The notes under the pieces: model-generated
The model's database searches: none
The model's input: only the letters and a program-made list of their open reading frames with translations
What the model was told of the DNA's origin: nothing
Part shown: one piece after another, positions 1-9,139 of the stretch
Layout of the letters: the number at the start of each line of letters is the position of its first letter
Position numbering within the stretch: position 1 is the first letter of the stretch
IMG/VR virus record: IMGVR_UViG_3300044638_006579
Coordinates: 1-23,656 of that record
Origin: a virus
Direction: 5' to 3' (one strand)
DNA: 23,656 nucleotides
Made by a program: the position numbers and the translations under genes

Positions 1-612
1 GCACAATTAAATCAAAGTCCGGCTTTTGAGGTTGCTCGAGCAAAGGGGGCTACATACGACCAAGCATTAAAAACTGCTTCTAACGCATATAACCCAAGCA
101 TGCTCCGCACCTACGGTCCAGCAGTTGCTGCAGGTGTAGGGGCCCTTGGCCTGGCCGGTGGATTTAGCCCGAAAGAGGAACCACCTCCTGATAACGCTAA
201 TCGGCTGTATGGGTCGCAAAGCGGTGCTCAGTTGCTTGCCAGCAGCCCACAGATCTACGGCACCACTCCCGGTGGCGCTTTAACACAATACTACAACCCA
301 GGTTATATGGGATATGGCTTGCCAACTCGTCAATACTATCGGCCACAAATTGCCTTTGGCCAGCCACAGTATCGTCAGGGCTTTGCTGAAGGGGGTATTG
401 CCTCCCTTGCAAAAGGAGGTAGTACAAACTTCCCTCGTAAAACTGGCCCCATCAACGGGCCCGGCACTGGAACTTCGGACTCTATCCCTGCAATGCTTTC
501 GGACGGGGAGTTTGTGTTTACCGCCAAAGCAGTGCGCAACATGGGCAAAGGCTCACGGCGCTTGGGTGCCAAGCGTATGTATGCGCTGATGAAAGCGCTT
601 GAAGGGAAATAA
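1..612 (+). CDS. Virion/tail-associated protein, C-terminal part (partial)
   Basis: The reading frame is open from base 1, so the start lies outside the window; 203 residues are visible. The visible part is rich in Gly, Pro, Tyr and Gln. Its last 75 residues carry the signature GGIASLAKGG, then GPGTGTSDSIPAMLSDGEFV, then FTAKAVRNMG. This signature is common at the C-termini of tail and tape-measure-like virion proteins of tailed phages. The gene is followed after 2 nt by another virion gene, which fits a late structural operon. The methionine at 100 is internal and has no good ribosome site. The exact virion role cannot be told from this fragment. Confidence 0.6.
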   Translation, partial: AQLNQSPAFEVARAKGATYDQALKTASNAYNPSMLRTYGPAVAAGVGALGLAGGFSPKEEPPPDNANRLYGSQSGAQLLASSPQIYGTTPGGALTQYYNPGYMGYGLPTRQYYRPQIAFGQPQYRQGFAEGGIASLAKGGSTNFPRKTGPINGPGTGTSDSIPAMLSDGEFVFTAKAVRNMGKGSRRLGAKRMYALMKALEGK

Positions 613-614
613 CA

Positions 615-1499
615 ATGGCCGAAATTACCGAACAGATAGTCCGCGAAGCGCCGCAGATAGAGGCCTACAAGCTAGGCCTCTTAGAGTCTGCGAAAAAGCT
701 TTCTGAGCAACAGCTTCCGCTGCCTGCTTATCAAGTAAGCGGCATGACCGACCTGCAAAAGCAGGCGGCTCAACTTGCGGAACAAGGCATCGGTGGGTAT
801 CAGCCTTACCTGCAAGCCGGTCAAAAAGCGCTAGAGGCAGGCATTGGCGCAATAGGACAGTCTTTTGGAGCGCCGACCACGGCCCAACTACAGCAGTTCC
901 AAAACCCTTACCAAGAGCTTGTTACTCAGCAGGCACTTGCGCAAATGCAGCGCCAGGCAGACATTGCCCGTCAAGGCACTGCCGCACAGGCTGTTCGCGC
1001 GGGGGCGTTTGGTGGAACGCGTGAAGGTGTTCAGCGGGCAGAACTTGAGCGTGGCCTGCAAGACGTTATGAGCCAACGAATTGCTCAGGATCTTGCACAA
1101 AATTACGCACAGGCACAGAACTTGTTTTCCACCCAACAGCAAAGAGCGCAACAGGCAGGGCAACTCTACGGACAGTTAGGCGTGCAACAGGCCGCATTGG
1201 GGCAAAGCGCCCAACAGTTTGGTCTTCAGGATGTGCAGACATTGTCTGCCCTCGGTCAACAAGAGCAGGCCCTGGCACAGCAACAACTGGAGGCGCAGCG
1301 CGCCACGCAACTACAGTCCGCTTTGACGCCCTATCAGCAGTTGTCTTTCTTATCGGACATTTACAAAGGTGCCCCAGGCACACAGATTGCGTTGACGGCT
1401 CAGACAGCCCCACAGGCAAGCCCATTGCAACAGGCCGTAGGCCTGGGAGTTGGCGCACTGTCGGCAGCTACTGGCGCCAAAAAAGCCGGCCTCTTTTAA
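615..1499 (+). CDS. Gln/Ala-rich coiled-coil virion protein
   Basis: A 294-residue protein very rich in Gln and Ala, with long predicted helices (about residues 90-240) suited to coiled coils. Residues 128-138 (RAGAFGGTREG) are a motif I recognise from structural proteins of many podovirus-like phages, followed by an ELERGLQDVMSQR helix. There is no signal peptide; the C-terminal 30 residues are a Gly/Ala-rich hydrophobic stretch. The ATG at 615 follows GAAGGGAAA with good spacing. It sits between two other virion genes in a late operon, so an internal virion or tail-associated role is likely. The family assignment rests on motif memory and context. Confidence 0.6.
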   Translation: MAEITEQIVREAPQIEAYKLGLLESAKKLSEQQLPLPAYQVSGMTDLQKQAAQLAEQGIGGYQPYLQAGQKALEAGIGAIGQSFGAPTTAQLQQFQNPYQELVTQQALAQMQRQADIARQGTAAQAVRAGAFGGTREGVQRAELERGLQDVMSQRIAQDLAQNYAQAQNLFSTQQQRAQQAGQLYGQLGVQQAALGQSAQQFGLQDVQTLSALGQQEQALAQQQLEAQRATQLQSALTPYQQLSFLSDIYKGAPGTQIALTAQTAPQASPLQQAVGLGVGALSAATGAKKAGLF

Positions 1500-1508
1500 G
1501 GAGTGGAT

Positions 1509-3461
1509 ATGAAATCCAAAGTAATGGACAGGCCTATGTTTAAAGAGAACGGCGTGGATCCCGAGAATGTGGGAATCATGGCGGGCTTTAAAGACATGGA
1601 AGATGACGAGGACATGCCCAGCAAAATGCTGGAGTTGATGGGTGCCCAAGTTGAAGAAGACGACGAAGAGTACGAAGGTCAAGAGGCCGTCGAGCGCTCG
1701 CCTTCCTCGCCTGAAATCCTTATGAACAATCTTCGGGGAGACATGCGTTCGGTAGATGCACGCAAAGAAGAGTTAGCCGATTTGGTCGGCTATCGTGCGG
1801 CAGCCGAGACTCCCGATGAGGTCCTTGCCTTACTGCAGCCCGTGCTTGCACAGCAAGGTGCAATGCCTGCAGCTCCAACGGGTGCTCCGATGCCTGCTGG
1901 TATGCCTCCCATGCCTCCGGAGGCTGTTGGCGGTATTGGGGCACTCCCACAAGCAGAGATGGCACCTCCCATAGAAGGCGCGCCGTTGAACATGGCCAAT
2001 GGGGGAATCGTCCAGCGTTTTCAAGAAGGGTCTGATGAAGATGGCGTAACGCCAGCGGGGACACAGGCCCAGAGATTCTATTCCCCGGAATTTGTTGCTA
2101 AAGCACATTCAGAAATGGCTAACTTTATAGCTCAGGCTCCTGCAGTTGAGCCCGATCTTAGAGCACAGGTTGCACTAAGAAAACCGATCTATCAAGGATT
2201 ACTTGGTGACACAAAAGATTTGACACAAGCTCAAATCTTGTTTGACATCGCACAAGGAGCATTTCAATACGGTGCAAACGTAGATGAGCAGGGCCGTCCA
2301 ATTAGGGGCTCTCAAGCATCACGTCTGATGAGTGCGTTCCGTGGTGTGCCGGCAAGAATTGGTGCTCGCGCAGCGGAGATGGAAAAGCAAGAGCGCGCTG
2401 TAAGCCTTGCTGCACTGCAGGCCGCAGAGAAGGACATTTCTAATATTAGAGACGCTAATACAAAGTTAATGGAGGCAAAGCGCAGGATATACACAGACGC
2501 TCTTAAGGCTCCTCGAGACGCTGGTTTTGGCACCGGCGTTAAAGCTGTTGCCCTTAATACGATGGTTCAATTAGCCCCTGAGTATGAAGCTGGTACTTTA
2601 GATCCACAAAAAAGACGCTTATTTGAAACAGTAATAACTGAATACACACAGCCAGAATATACGGTGGATCCTGCGACAGGTAGAAACATTCTAGTTCGTC
2701 AGCCAGCATTGCCGAGCTATGTTCAAAATGCGATTGCAAATAGCCCATTTTCAAAAACGTCTAAAAAGGCTGGGCCTGCTGCTCCTGCGGGAGAAGCAGT
2801 TCCTGGCGTGGCTGGAACTACCGGCGCAGCAGGCGCCATTGTTCCGCAAATAATTAGTACAACAGGCGGAAATGTTGTTATTCCAGGAACACTTTTTGCG
2901 GGTGCTCCCCCTAAAAATCCGCCACCTATTTTGTATTCCACTGCGCAACCTTCCATGTTTAATGCTGCCAAGGAAGGTACTGGTGTTTTACTTAATATTC
3001 CAAAAGCATTTGCTGAAAGAGTTCCTATAGTAGGAGATTTTGTTAGCGGAGAAGAAAATATAGATGCTGTGATATTTTTAAGGGCCGCCGCTGGACAACT
3101 TAATAGGAGTCTTTCTACAGGTTTTAGATTTACCGAAGGCGAAAGAAAGCAAATTCAAAAAGACATTGATGCACTACCTGCTCTAATAGATACTCCAGAA
3201 GCCTATCAAAGACGCTTGATTGGTTTAGATACGCTACTTCGACAAATTAGAGCAAAAGAATACATGGACGGATATGAAAACCAAAACATAGGCGTCTCCG
3301 ATGTTAGAGCGGCAAGACGTCGTGTTTCTGAGGTTGATTTTGTAAGAGATCTTATGGGTGTTCCACCTAGAATTACTGATTTTGGCAGTAAAGAAGAATT
3401 TGATAAGTTGCCTGCAGGATCTGCCTTTATTAACAGCAAAGGCCAAATTGTTTTTAAATAG
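1509..3461 (+). CDS. Large virion-associated protein (650 aa)
   Basis: I chose ATG 1509 because AAGGAG (1498-1503) lies 5 nt before it; the in-frame GTG at 1503 is part of that ribosome site. Visible regions are a very acidic segment (residues 28-63), a helix with TPDEVLALLQPVL (101-113) of a type seen in podoviral virion proteins, a Met/Pro/Ala-rich linker (114-160) and NGGIVQRFQEG (164-174). GGI-x-x-FQ-x-G motifs also mark neighbouring virion proteins. The C-terminal half is mostly helical with another Gly/Pro/Ala-rich linker near 420-460. It probably is an internal or tail-associated virion protein. No enzymatic motif was recognised. Base use shifts to more A/T from about 2600, unlike the flanking genes. 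Confidence 0.6.
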   Translation: MKSKVMDRPMFKENGVDPENVGIMAGFKDMEDDEDMPSKMLELMGAQVEEDDEEYEGQEAVERSPSSPEILMNNLRGDMRSVDARKEELADLVGYRAAAETPDEVLALLQPVLAQQGAMPAAPTGAPMPAGMPPMPPEAVGGIGALPQAEMAPPIEGAPLNMANGGIVQRFQEGSDEDGVTPAGTQAQRFYSPEFVAKAHSEMANFIAQAPAVEPDLRAQVALRKPIYQGLLGDTKDLTQAQILFDIAQGAFQYGANVDEQGRPIRGSQASRLMSAFRGVPARIGARAAEMEKQERAVSLAALQAAEKDISNIRDANTKLMEAKRRIYTDALKAPRDAGFGTGVKAVALNTMVQLAPEYEAGTLDPQKRRLFETVITEYTQPEYTVDPATGRNILVRQPALPSYVQNAIANSPFSKTSKKAGPAAPAGEAVPGVAGTTGAAGAIVPQIISTTGGNVVIPGTLFAGAPPKNPPPILYSTAQPSMFNAAKEGTGVLLNIPKAFAERVPIVGDFVSGEENIDAVIFLRAAAGQLNRSLSTGFRFTEGERKQIQKDIDALPALIDTPEAYQRRLIGLDTLLRQIRAKEYMDGYENQNIGVSDVRAARRRVSEVDFVRDLMGVPPRITDFGSKEEFDKLPAGSAFINSKGQIVFK

Positions 3462-3475
3462 TAAAAGGATTGGAA

Positions 3476-6400
3476 ATGGCTCTTACTGCTGATCAAATTA
3501 GAGAAATAGAATCACGAGCGAGTAGTACTCCCCCTGCTCCCGTTCCTGGAATAGAAGCGGAGCAGGGTGTTTCCATGTACCCCCAAAGCTCTGACGTTTT
3601 AAAAGAAACGGCACTTGGAACTGCTGAAGGTGCGGCAAAGGGCTCTGCAGTTCTTGGAGGTGGGTTGACTGGATTTCGTTTGGGCATGACCGCATCCCCA
3701 TTCCTCGGACCTTTTGCACCGCTCGGTCCGATTGTCGGGACAGGCGTTGGACTGACTGCGGGGTTTATCGCTTCTCAGGGTATTGACAACCTATTTCCTG
3801 GTTTATCTCGCCAGGATTTAGCGCCTTATCGTGAAGGTGGCAAGACCTTTGGTGAGTCTCTTTCGTTTATGCCGGCGGCTTTCGGTATCCCACAGATGAC
3901 TGCCAACCGTGTAGCTAGTTTTATTTCTGGCATTGGAGAAGGTGCTCGTAAATACCCTAAAACATTTATTACTTCTGAAACAGTAGCAAGTGCCGGGGCA
4001 GGCATAGGTGGTGGCATGGCCGAAGCCTATGCTCCAGGTGAAAAGGGGACTCGTTTTGTTTCTGAAGTGGCCGGAGGTTTCTTTGCTCCAGGACGTTTTA
4101 TCATCAACGCCTCTGGTTCAGTCGCTGATTTTGCAGGAACCCTTATTCGCAGCACATCCAACACTTCCCGTGAGAACAGAGCCGCTAACCGCCTCCTGAC
4201 TATTCTGAATGAAGCCGGGGAAGATATTCCTACTTTAATTAGAGAGTTGGAAAAACCTCTTCCCGGTGCCTTAATCAGCAAAGAGGTCGGCCCGACAGCG
4301 GCACAGAAGACAGGTTCTCCAGTCCTGGGTGTCCTCGAGACAACCCTTGCGCGCGGTAATGCTAGATATGGCGCTGCAATTCAAAAGCAGGGCCTTGATT
4401 CAATCCGTGCTTACGAACTTTTGATTGAGCGCTTAAGCGACATCGGAACGCCTGATGCTTTCCGTAAGGCGGCAGAACTTCGTCAGGCTTACTTTAACCA
4501 ATTAATTGACGGGCGCGTGGCGTTGGCTGAGGCCGATTCAGCACAATCTATTGTTAAGATCAAACGCGATACCCCACAGGCTCGTGCTGAGATTGGCCAG
4601 ATCGTTCGTGACAACGTGACCAAAGCACTTGGCGACGCACGTGACTACGAGCGTCAGCTCTGGACGGACGCATGGAAAGATTCCATGAAGCGTAAGACTG
4701 TCGATGGTCAAACAGTGTTTGAGTTTCGTAAAGTAACTCCAAAAGCAACTGGTGAAGAATTTTTAAAGATTGCTACCGACATGACGCCGGAGCGGTTTAA
4801 TGACCTGCCGACGTTTGTGCGTTCCATTATGGGACGTTATGGCGTTACTGCTGACACCATCAATACTTATGCTCGGGGCAAACAAACTCCAGAATTTATT
4901 GAAACAGGTGTAGTGCCTGACCAATACATAACCACGGCCGCCGGACCACGGACCCAAAAGCGGGTTTCCGTATTCCCCCAAACAGATGTAGATGACTTGA
5001 TCAAGGTCCGTAGTGATCTTCTTGCATACGCAAGAGATTCTGCTTCTAAAGGTGAAGTGGCCAATGCTAACTTCTACGGTCGCATGGCAGAGGCTGTACT
5101 CAAAGACCTAAGCGATCCTAAACTTAAAACGGCCGCCTATGACAAGGCCCGTGACTTTTCTCGCACACTAAACGACTACTTTACTCGGACATATGCCAAC
5201 GATGTAGCAGCAGTGACCAAGAAAGGCGCAGACCGTTTGCCACCAGAGATCTTGGTACAGCGTGCCTTTGGTAGTGCCGCAGACACTACAGCTCTTCGCA
5301 TGGCGGACATCGAAGACGCTGTTGGCATGATGAAGTCTCAGTATGATGATGCGGTCAATAAATTTGGATTAAAGAGCCGCCAAGCACAGGAGCTCAAACC
5401 TTTTGCAGATATTGCAGCTGCCAATGTTGCTTCTATCCGTGACGCACAGACCCGTGTGTTACAGCTAGGCGCATCGAAGTTTATTGACCCCCTGACCAAC
5501 CGTGTTGACCCACGTCGTTTGCAGCTCTTCGTTAACGAGAACAAGTCCATGCTGGACCGCATGGGGCTGACCAATGACCTGTCTGATGCTGTTCGTGCAG
5601 AGAATGCTTTGCGTGGTATTGAGAGTCAAAACAGTGCTATTCGCAGCACACTTGAGAAACAGACGGCCTTTGCTCAGGTACTCAGGTTTGAGAATCCAAC
5701 TTCTGCTATCACAGACGCATTAAATAGCCGTAACCCTGTCAAGAACTTTAGCAATATGGTGAAGCTTGCTCGTACTGGGGGCACTGATGCGGTAGAGGGC
5801 CTGAAGGCAAGTCTTTACGATTACGCATTTACCAAAGCCGGGGGCGATACAAACTTTAGTCCTGCAGCGTTTGACAAGGCTTTATTCCAGCCTATCTCTC
5901 CAGGCCAGCCCTCTATTTTCAACATCCTTCGGTCGCAAAACGTTCTTACTTTGTCTGAAGCCAAGAATCTTCGCCGGCTTATTCAGCCGATGGAGCGTAT
6001 TGAAGTTGCAATGAAGAACAACCAGCTCACGGACGACGTCGTCCAAGGAGCAGATGCGGTCACCGAGCTTGCATTGCGTGTAATTGGTTCTCGGATTGGT
6101 TCGGTTGTTGCACCTTCTGGCCCAGGCTCACTAATCGCGGCAGGCGCTGGTTCAAAGTACATGCGCGACATCTTCGACAAGATGCCTACGTTGTTTATGC
6201 GTGGGATCATCGAGAAGGCTACACAAGACCCACGGTTCATGGCTTTACTACTTCGTCGTGGCCAAACCGAAAGAGATAAATTTCAACTTGCTCGTCAGCT
6301 TCATGGCTACCTTGGGGCCGCCGGTCTTAATTACGCTACGTTTACTGTCGAAGAGCCACAAGACGCTGCGTTGTCCCCGCAATCACTGCCCCCCACAAGT

Positions 6401-6604
6401 GCGGGCCAAATGCTTCGCAGCCTTCCTCCGGCCCCTCCAACTAGAGGTACTTTGGGCGTGATTCAACAAGGCCAACCAGGGCAAGCACCCAGTGGCCCGG
6501 CGCCAGCTCCGGCGGGTGGCGTACCAGGCCCACAGTCGTCCAATAGTAGACAGATGTTTCAATCGCTTTTCCCGATGGACATCGTGTCGTCGCTGCCCTC
6601 GTAA
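3476..6604 (+). CDS. Giant internal virion / DNA-ejection-like protein (1042 aa)
   Basis: ATG 3476 is preceded by AAGGA at 3465-3469 with 6 nt spacing; the upstream in-frame TTG at 3470 is a poorer choice. Residues 44-104 are a Gly/Ala-rich hydrophobic stretch with GxxxG spacing, like membrane-inserting segments of ejection proteins. The middle 700 residues are helical with many Arg/Asp/Gln. The tail is Pro-rich and contains two related short motifs, AGQMLRSLPP and SRQMFQSLFPMD, the second close to the end. Size, position last in the virion operon and hydrophobic N-terminus suggest a DNA-ejection or internal core protein of a short-tailed phage. No lytic transglycosylase motif was seen. Its last 46 bp overlap the opposing nuclease gene. 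Confidence 0.6.
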   Translation: MALTADQIREIESRASSTPPAPVPGIEAEQGVSMYPQSSDVLKETALGTAEGAAKGSAVLGGGLTGFRLGMTASPFLGPFAPLGPIVGTGVGLTAGFIASQGIDNLFPGLSRQDLAPYREGGKTFGESLSFMPAAFGIPQMTANRVASFISGIGEGARKYPKTFITSETVASAGAGIGGGMAEAYAPGEKGTRFVSEVAGGFFAPGRFIINASGSVADFAGTLIRSTSNTSRENRAANRLLTILNEAGEDIPTLIRELEKPLPGALISKEVGPTAAQKTGSPVLGVLETTLARGNARYGAAIQKQGLDSIRAYELLIERLSDIGTPDAFRKAAELRQAYFNQLIDGRVALAEADSAQSIVKIKRDTPQARAEIGQIVRDNVTKALGDARDYERQLWTDAWKDSMKRKTVDGQTVFEFRKVTPKATGEEFLKIATDMTPERFNDLPTFVRSIMGRYGVTADTINTYARGKQTPEFIETGVVPDQYITTAAGPRTQKRVSVFPQTDVDDLIKVRSDLLAYARDSASKGEVANANFYGRMAEAVLKDLSDPKLKTAAYDKARDFSRTLNDYFTRTYANDVAAVTKKGADRLPPEILVQRAFGSAADTTALRMADIEDAVGMMKSQYDDAVNKFGLKSRQAQELKPFADIAAANVASIRDAQTRVLQLGASKFIDPLTNRVDPRRLQLFVNENKSMLDRMGLTNDLSDAVRAENALRGIESQNSAIRSTLEKQTAFAQVLRFENPTSAITDALNSRNPVKNFSNMVKLARTGGTDAVEGLKASLYDYAFTKAGGDTNFSPAAFDKALFQPISPGQPSIFNILRSQNVLTLSEAKNLRRLIQPMERIEVAMKNNQLTDDVVQGADAVTELALRVIGSRIGSVVAPSGPGSLIAAGAGSKYMRDIFDKMPTLFMRGIIEKATQDPRFMALLLRRGQTERDKFQLARQLHGYLGAAGLNYATFTVEEPQDAALSPQSLPPTSAGQMLRSLPPAPPTRGTLGVIQQGQPGQAPSGPAPAPAGGVPGPQSSNSRQMFQSLFPMDIVSSLPS

Positions 6605-7269
6605 AACTTCTCGACGCGCTTCATCCACTCTTCTTTGTAGCGCACAAACTCTTGGCCGGCCGTGGAAAACTCCATGGTCGTGCCGTCCTGTACGGCCATC
6701 AAGACCACCCCATAGTCAATGTTTGTCCCGTGGATCACGTCATGAGCCAGTGCGTAGGCCGCTAACTGGTGGAAATAATCGTCAATCCAGTCCCTTTTCT
6801 TAGGCTTTACGCTCTGCTTAAAGTCCATAATGCAGGGTTTATCCCTATACACACAGACCAAATCGGTAGTCCCAGCGTACTTTCCAGGGTAATACAGGCT
6901 CACCTCTGACCCCCAGATCTCCTGCATGTTCTGAAAATACGTGTTAATTAACCGGTAACCCATCTCGTAGCCCTTGGTCATCAGCCAGTTTGTAGGCCTG
7001 GGCAGATCCCGGTACGCGATCATCCGTTCAATCACGTTATGCATGTGCGTCCCGACAGTAGCCGCCTCATTTTTAATCCGCTCCGCGTTCTCTGGCCCAA
7101 CCCTCGCGGCCCACGCATCAAGACCAGATTTGTCTTTCGTGCCAGACAGGATTGTGGTCACACTGGGCAGTTTTTGCTCTCCATAGACATACCGACGGCC
7201 TTTTTCAGTGTCTATTCGCTGTAAAGACTCATATTTGTATAGTTTTTTAGTCGGGATTAAATCAACCAT
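6559..7269 (-). CDS. PD-(D/E)XK exonuclease, RecB/Cas4-like
   Basis: A 236-residue nuclease with the RecB/Cas4 core in order: SVTTIL (36-41), GTHMH (73-77), Glu122, GTTD with Asp136, MDFK with Asp149 and Lys151, and Q168-x3-Y172. Asp136, Asp149 and Lys151 form the metal-dependent PD-(D/E)XK active site; the QxxxY motif is typical of the RecB/Cas4 group. It probably degrades or trims DNA ends during phage recombination or host DNA breakdown. ATG 7269 has AGGAG upstream on the minus strand. It overlaps the helicase stop by 13 bp, so the two are co-transcribed and may act together. It collides tail-to-tail with the virion operon. Confidence 0.85.
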   Translation of the reverse strand: MVDLIPTKKLYKYESLQRIDTEKGRRYVYGEQKLPSVTTILSGTKDKSGLDAWAARVGPENAERIKNEAATVGTHMHNVIERMIAYRDLPRPTNWLMTKGYEMGYRLINTYFQNMQEIWGSEVSLYYPGKYAGTTDLVCVYRDKPCIMDFKQSVKPKKRDWIDDYFHQLAAYALAHDVIHGTNIDYGVVLMAVQDGTTMEFSTAGQEFVRYKEEWMKRVEKFYEGSDDTMSIGKSD

Positions 7270-8708
7270 TGTTTTAGCTCCTCTCCCATCACCTGGGTAG
7301 CAATGTCAATCTTGTCCCTAAGTGCCTGCACGATCTTTTCGTCCACGGATTTGGGTGTAATTAGGTCGATATATGTCACGGACTTGGTCTGCCCAATGCG
7401 GTGGGCGCGGTCCTCCGACTGCAGCCGTACTTCAAGATCAAAGCTATTGCTAAAGTACACCACGATGCTGGCCGCCGTTAGGGTTAACCCGTATCCTCCG
7501 GTCTTTGGATTGCCTACAAAAAAGCGCAGCTCAGAGTCCGGGTCTTGAAATTCACGGACCACGCGCCTCCTTTCATCTTCATCTGTGTCGCCGTAGTAAG
7601 TGCCCACTGAGTTCATGCCATACGTTTTTGAGAGGGCCAGCTTTATGGCTTCGATGTCATGGCGGTAGTTAGCCCAGATAATCATCTTACCGTCGGATTC
7701 TTCTACGACAGACAAGAGCTCATCCACACGTTTATTGGGCAGGTCTACTACCTGGCCGTTGTCCAGCTTGACGTGACCACAAACAATCTGGTGTAGCCGC
7801 ATAAGCTGCGTCAGCGCGTTGACTGTTGATACCATACCCTGGTCAAGCTGTGCTAGGGCCATGGCCTTCATTTGGTTGTAGGCCTTCTCCTGCTCCTCCG
7901 TCAGCTCTACTTCACGCTTGGTGTAAAGCTTCTCCGGCAAGTCCAGGCACTCCTCCTTTGTCACCCGAAAAGCAAAGCGGTCGATCTTTTCCTTTAGTTC
8001 ATCCAGGCGTCTGTAACCCACGACCTGCTTGAAAGTGTGACTGGGCATGCTTCGCTCCACCGTCACGGCGTAACGGGCTTGGAAAGCGTAATAACTGGCA
8101 ATGCCAAGGCAATTTGGGGACAAAAATTCGCACTGTTGGTATAGGTCCATAGGCGACTTTGTCACAGGAGAACCGGTCATAATTCGTCGGTATTTGGCCT
8201 GTTTCCCTACCTTAACTGCGTTTTTTGACCGGGCAGCGGTGTGCGTCTTGATAGTGGTGCTCTCGTCAACTGCCATAAAGGCGTCGTGGCAAAGTAAGTA
8301 CCTACCCGCAAAGCGTACCCCTTTATCCGTAGAAAGCGCCTCGATGTTCATGATCAAGATTTTTAAGTCTTCTGATACTTCAAAGAGCCGATCAAGAGCT
8401 TCTTTCTCAGATTTACGCGGCGTCGGGTTCCATATTGCAACGCGATATTCAATGTGGTCGGGTAAATGCTTAGGGATTTCACTGTCCATCCAGTTTCGAT
8501 AGACACCTTTTGGTGCGACAATCAGGGCAGCGTTAACATTTCCTTGGTCATATAACATAGAAATGTTATTAATCACCATGAAGCTTTTTCCGGTTCCCAT
8601 GTCTGCAAAAAGCGCGGCCACAGGGCTTTTCCAGAACCTTGAGAGGTAGGCTTCTTGGTGCAAATACGGCTTGTTTTTATATGGGTACTTTTGTAAAAAT
8701 TGTTCCAT
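7257..8708 (-). CDS. SNF2-family (SF2) DNA helicase/translocase
   Basis: A 483-residue SNF2-type ATPase. Motif I is DMGTGKS (36-42), motif Ia IVAPKGVYRNW (63-73), motif II DEST (148-151, in place of DEAH), motif III TGSPVTKSPMDLY (178-190), motif V GGYGLTLTAA (404-413) and motif VI QSEDRAHRIGQ (430-440). Both RecA-like lobes are complete with no extra DNA-binding domains, the compact form common in phages. It should move along duplex DNA using ATP, with a role in replication, recombination or stripping of bound proteins. I chose ATG 8708; a GTG at 8759 would add 17 residues but has no ribosome site. The nuclease follows with a 13 bp overlap. Confidence 0.88.
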   Translation of the reverse strand: MEQFLQKYPYKNKPYLHQEAYLSRFWKSPVAALFADMGTGKSFMVINNISMLYDQGNVNAALIVAPKGVYRNWMDSEIPKHLPDHIEYRVAIWNPTPRKSEKEALDRLFEVSEDLKILIMNIEALSTDKGVRFAGRYLLCHDAFMAVDESTTIKTHTAARSKNAVKVGKQAKYRRIMTGSPVTKSPMDLYQQCEFLSPNCLGIASYYAFQARYAVTVERSMPSHTFKQVVGYRRLDELKEKIDRFAFRVTKEECLDLPEKLYTKREVELTEEQEKAYNQMKAMALAQLDQGMVSTVNALTQLMRLHQIVCGHVKLDNGQVVDLPNKRVDELLSVVEESDGKMIIWANYRHDIEAIKLALSKTYGMNSVGTYYGDTDEDERRRVVREFQDPDSELRFFVGNPKTGGYGLTLTAASIVVYFSNSFDLEVRLQSEDRAHRIGQTKSVTYIDLITPKSVDEKIVQALRDKIDIATQVMGEELKQWLI

Positions 8709-8731
8709 CGTTTCTCGCTTTCTAGCGGGAC

Positions 8732-8760
8732 TTGCAAACCCGTAAAAAAGAGTGTACACT
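8732..8760 (+). promoter_or_regulatory. Sigma70-like promoter for the replication operon
   Basis: TTGCAA (8732-8737) and TACACT (8755-8760) are separated by 17 bp. Transcription would start near 8767, leaving a short leader before AAAGGAG at 8777. It lies between the divergent helicase and replication genes. Each hexamer matches consensus in 4 of 6 positions, so this is plausible but unproven. Confidence 0.45.
8751..8760. promoter_or_regulatory. Perfect 10-bp palindrome in a divergent intergenic region
   Basis: AGTGTACACT is its own reverse complement and sits between the divergent starts at 8708 and 8792. It overlaps the proposed -10 element of the rightward promoter, so it could be an operator or give a -10-like TACACT on both strands. 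Related TGTACAC sequences occur at about 22141 and 22430 in the other divergent control region. Confidence 0.35.
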
Positions 8761-8791
8761 GGTTTTTCGAAATTAGAAAGGAGAAAGTAAA

Positions 8792-9139
8792 TTGCCTAAG
8801 GTTTTCGTCGTTACTGAAACAGGTCAACACAACATTACTTCGGCAATGGACTTTGGTGAAATTGAAATTATCTTGCCCCCACGGGCACAGGTTGCGTTTT
8901 CAGTTGCTCCAACAGTCATGCGTGTTCAACGTGTTTTAGAAAAGTTCTGCGATGATGATTATTTGTTGTTCATCGGAGACCCTACAGCAATAGGAATCAT
9001 AAGTGCAATTGCTGCAAGCAAAAACAATGGTAGATTTAAGTGCCTGAAGTGGGATAAGTTTGAGCGTCGTTACATCCCCATCCAGGTTGATTTGCACCCC
9101 AAGAAAGGAGAAAAGTATGAGTCTTACGAATATATTTGA
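8792..9139 (+). CDS. Conserved phage protein of unknown function (115 aa)
   Basis: The start is a TTG at 8792, set by a strong AAAGGAG at 8777-8783 with 8 nt spacing; no ATG fits as well. The protein begins MPKVFVVTETG and contains LLFIGDPTAIGIISAIAAS (about residues 58-76) and a C-terminal FKCLKWDKFERRYIPIQVDL. I recognise this pattern (N-terminal KVFVV, central I/V-G-x-P, C-terminal LxWDxxxxRYxPI) from many marine and freshwater phages, always as a protein of unknown function near replication genes. It is the first gene of the rightward replication operon and overlaps the next gene by 23 nt. No catalytic motif is visible. Confidence 0.7.
   Translation: MPKVFVVTETGQHNITSAMDFGEIEIILPPRAQVAFSVAPTVMRVQRVLEKFCDDDYLLFIGDPTAIGIISAIAASKNNGRFKCLKWDKFERRYIPIQVDLHPKKGEKYESYEYI

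Noticed and set aside
1066-1458. 130-residue minus-strand frame opposite the Gln-rich virion gene
   Set aside because: Caused by CAG/CAA codon bias on the coding strand; no ribosome site or known motif.
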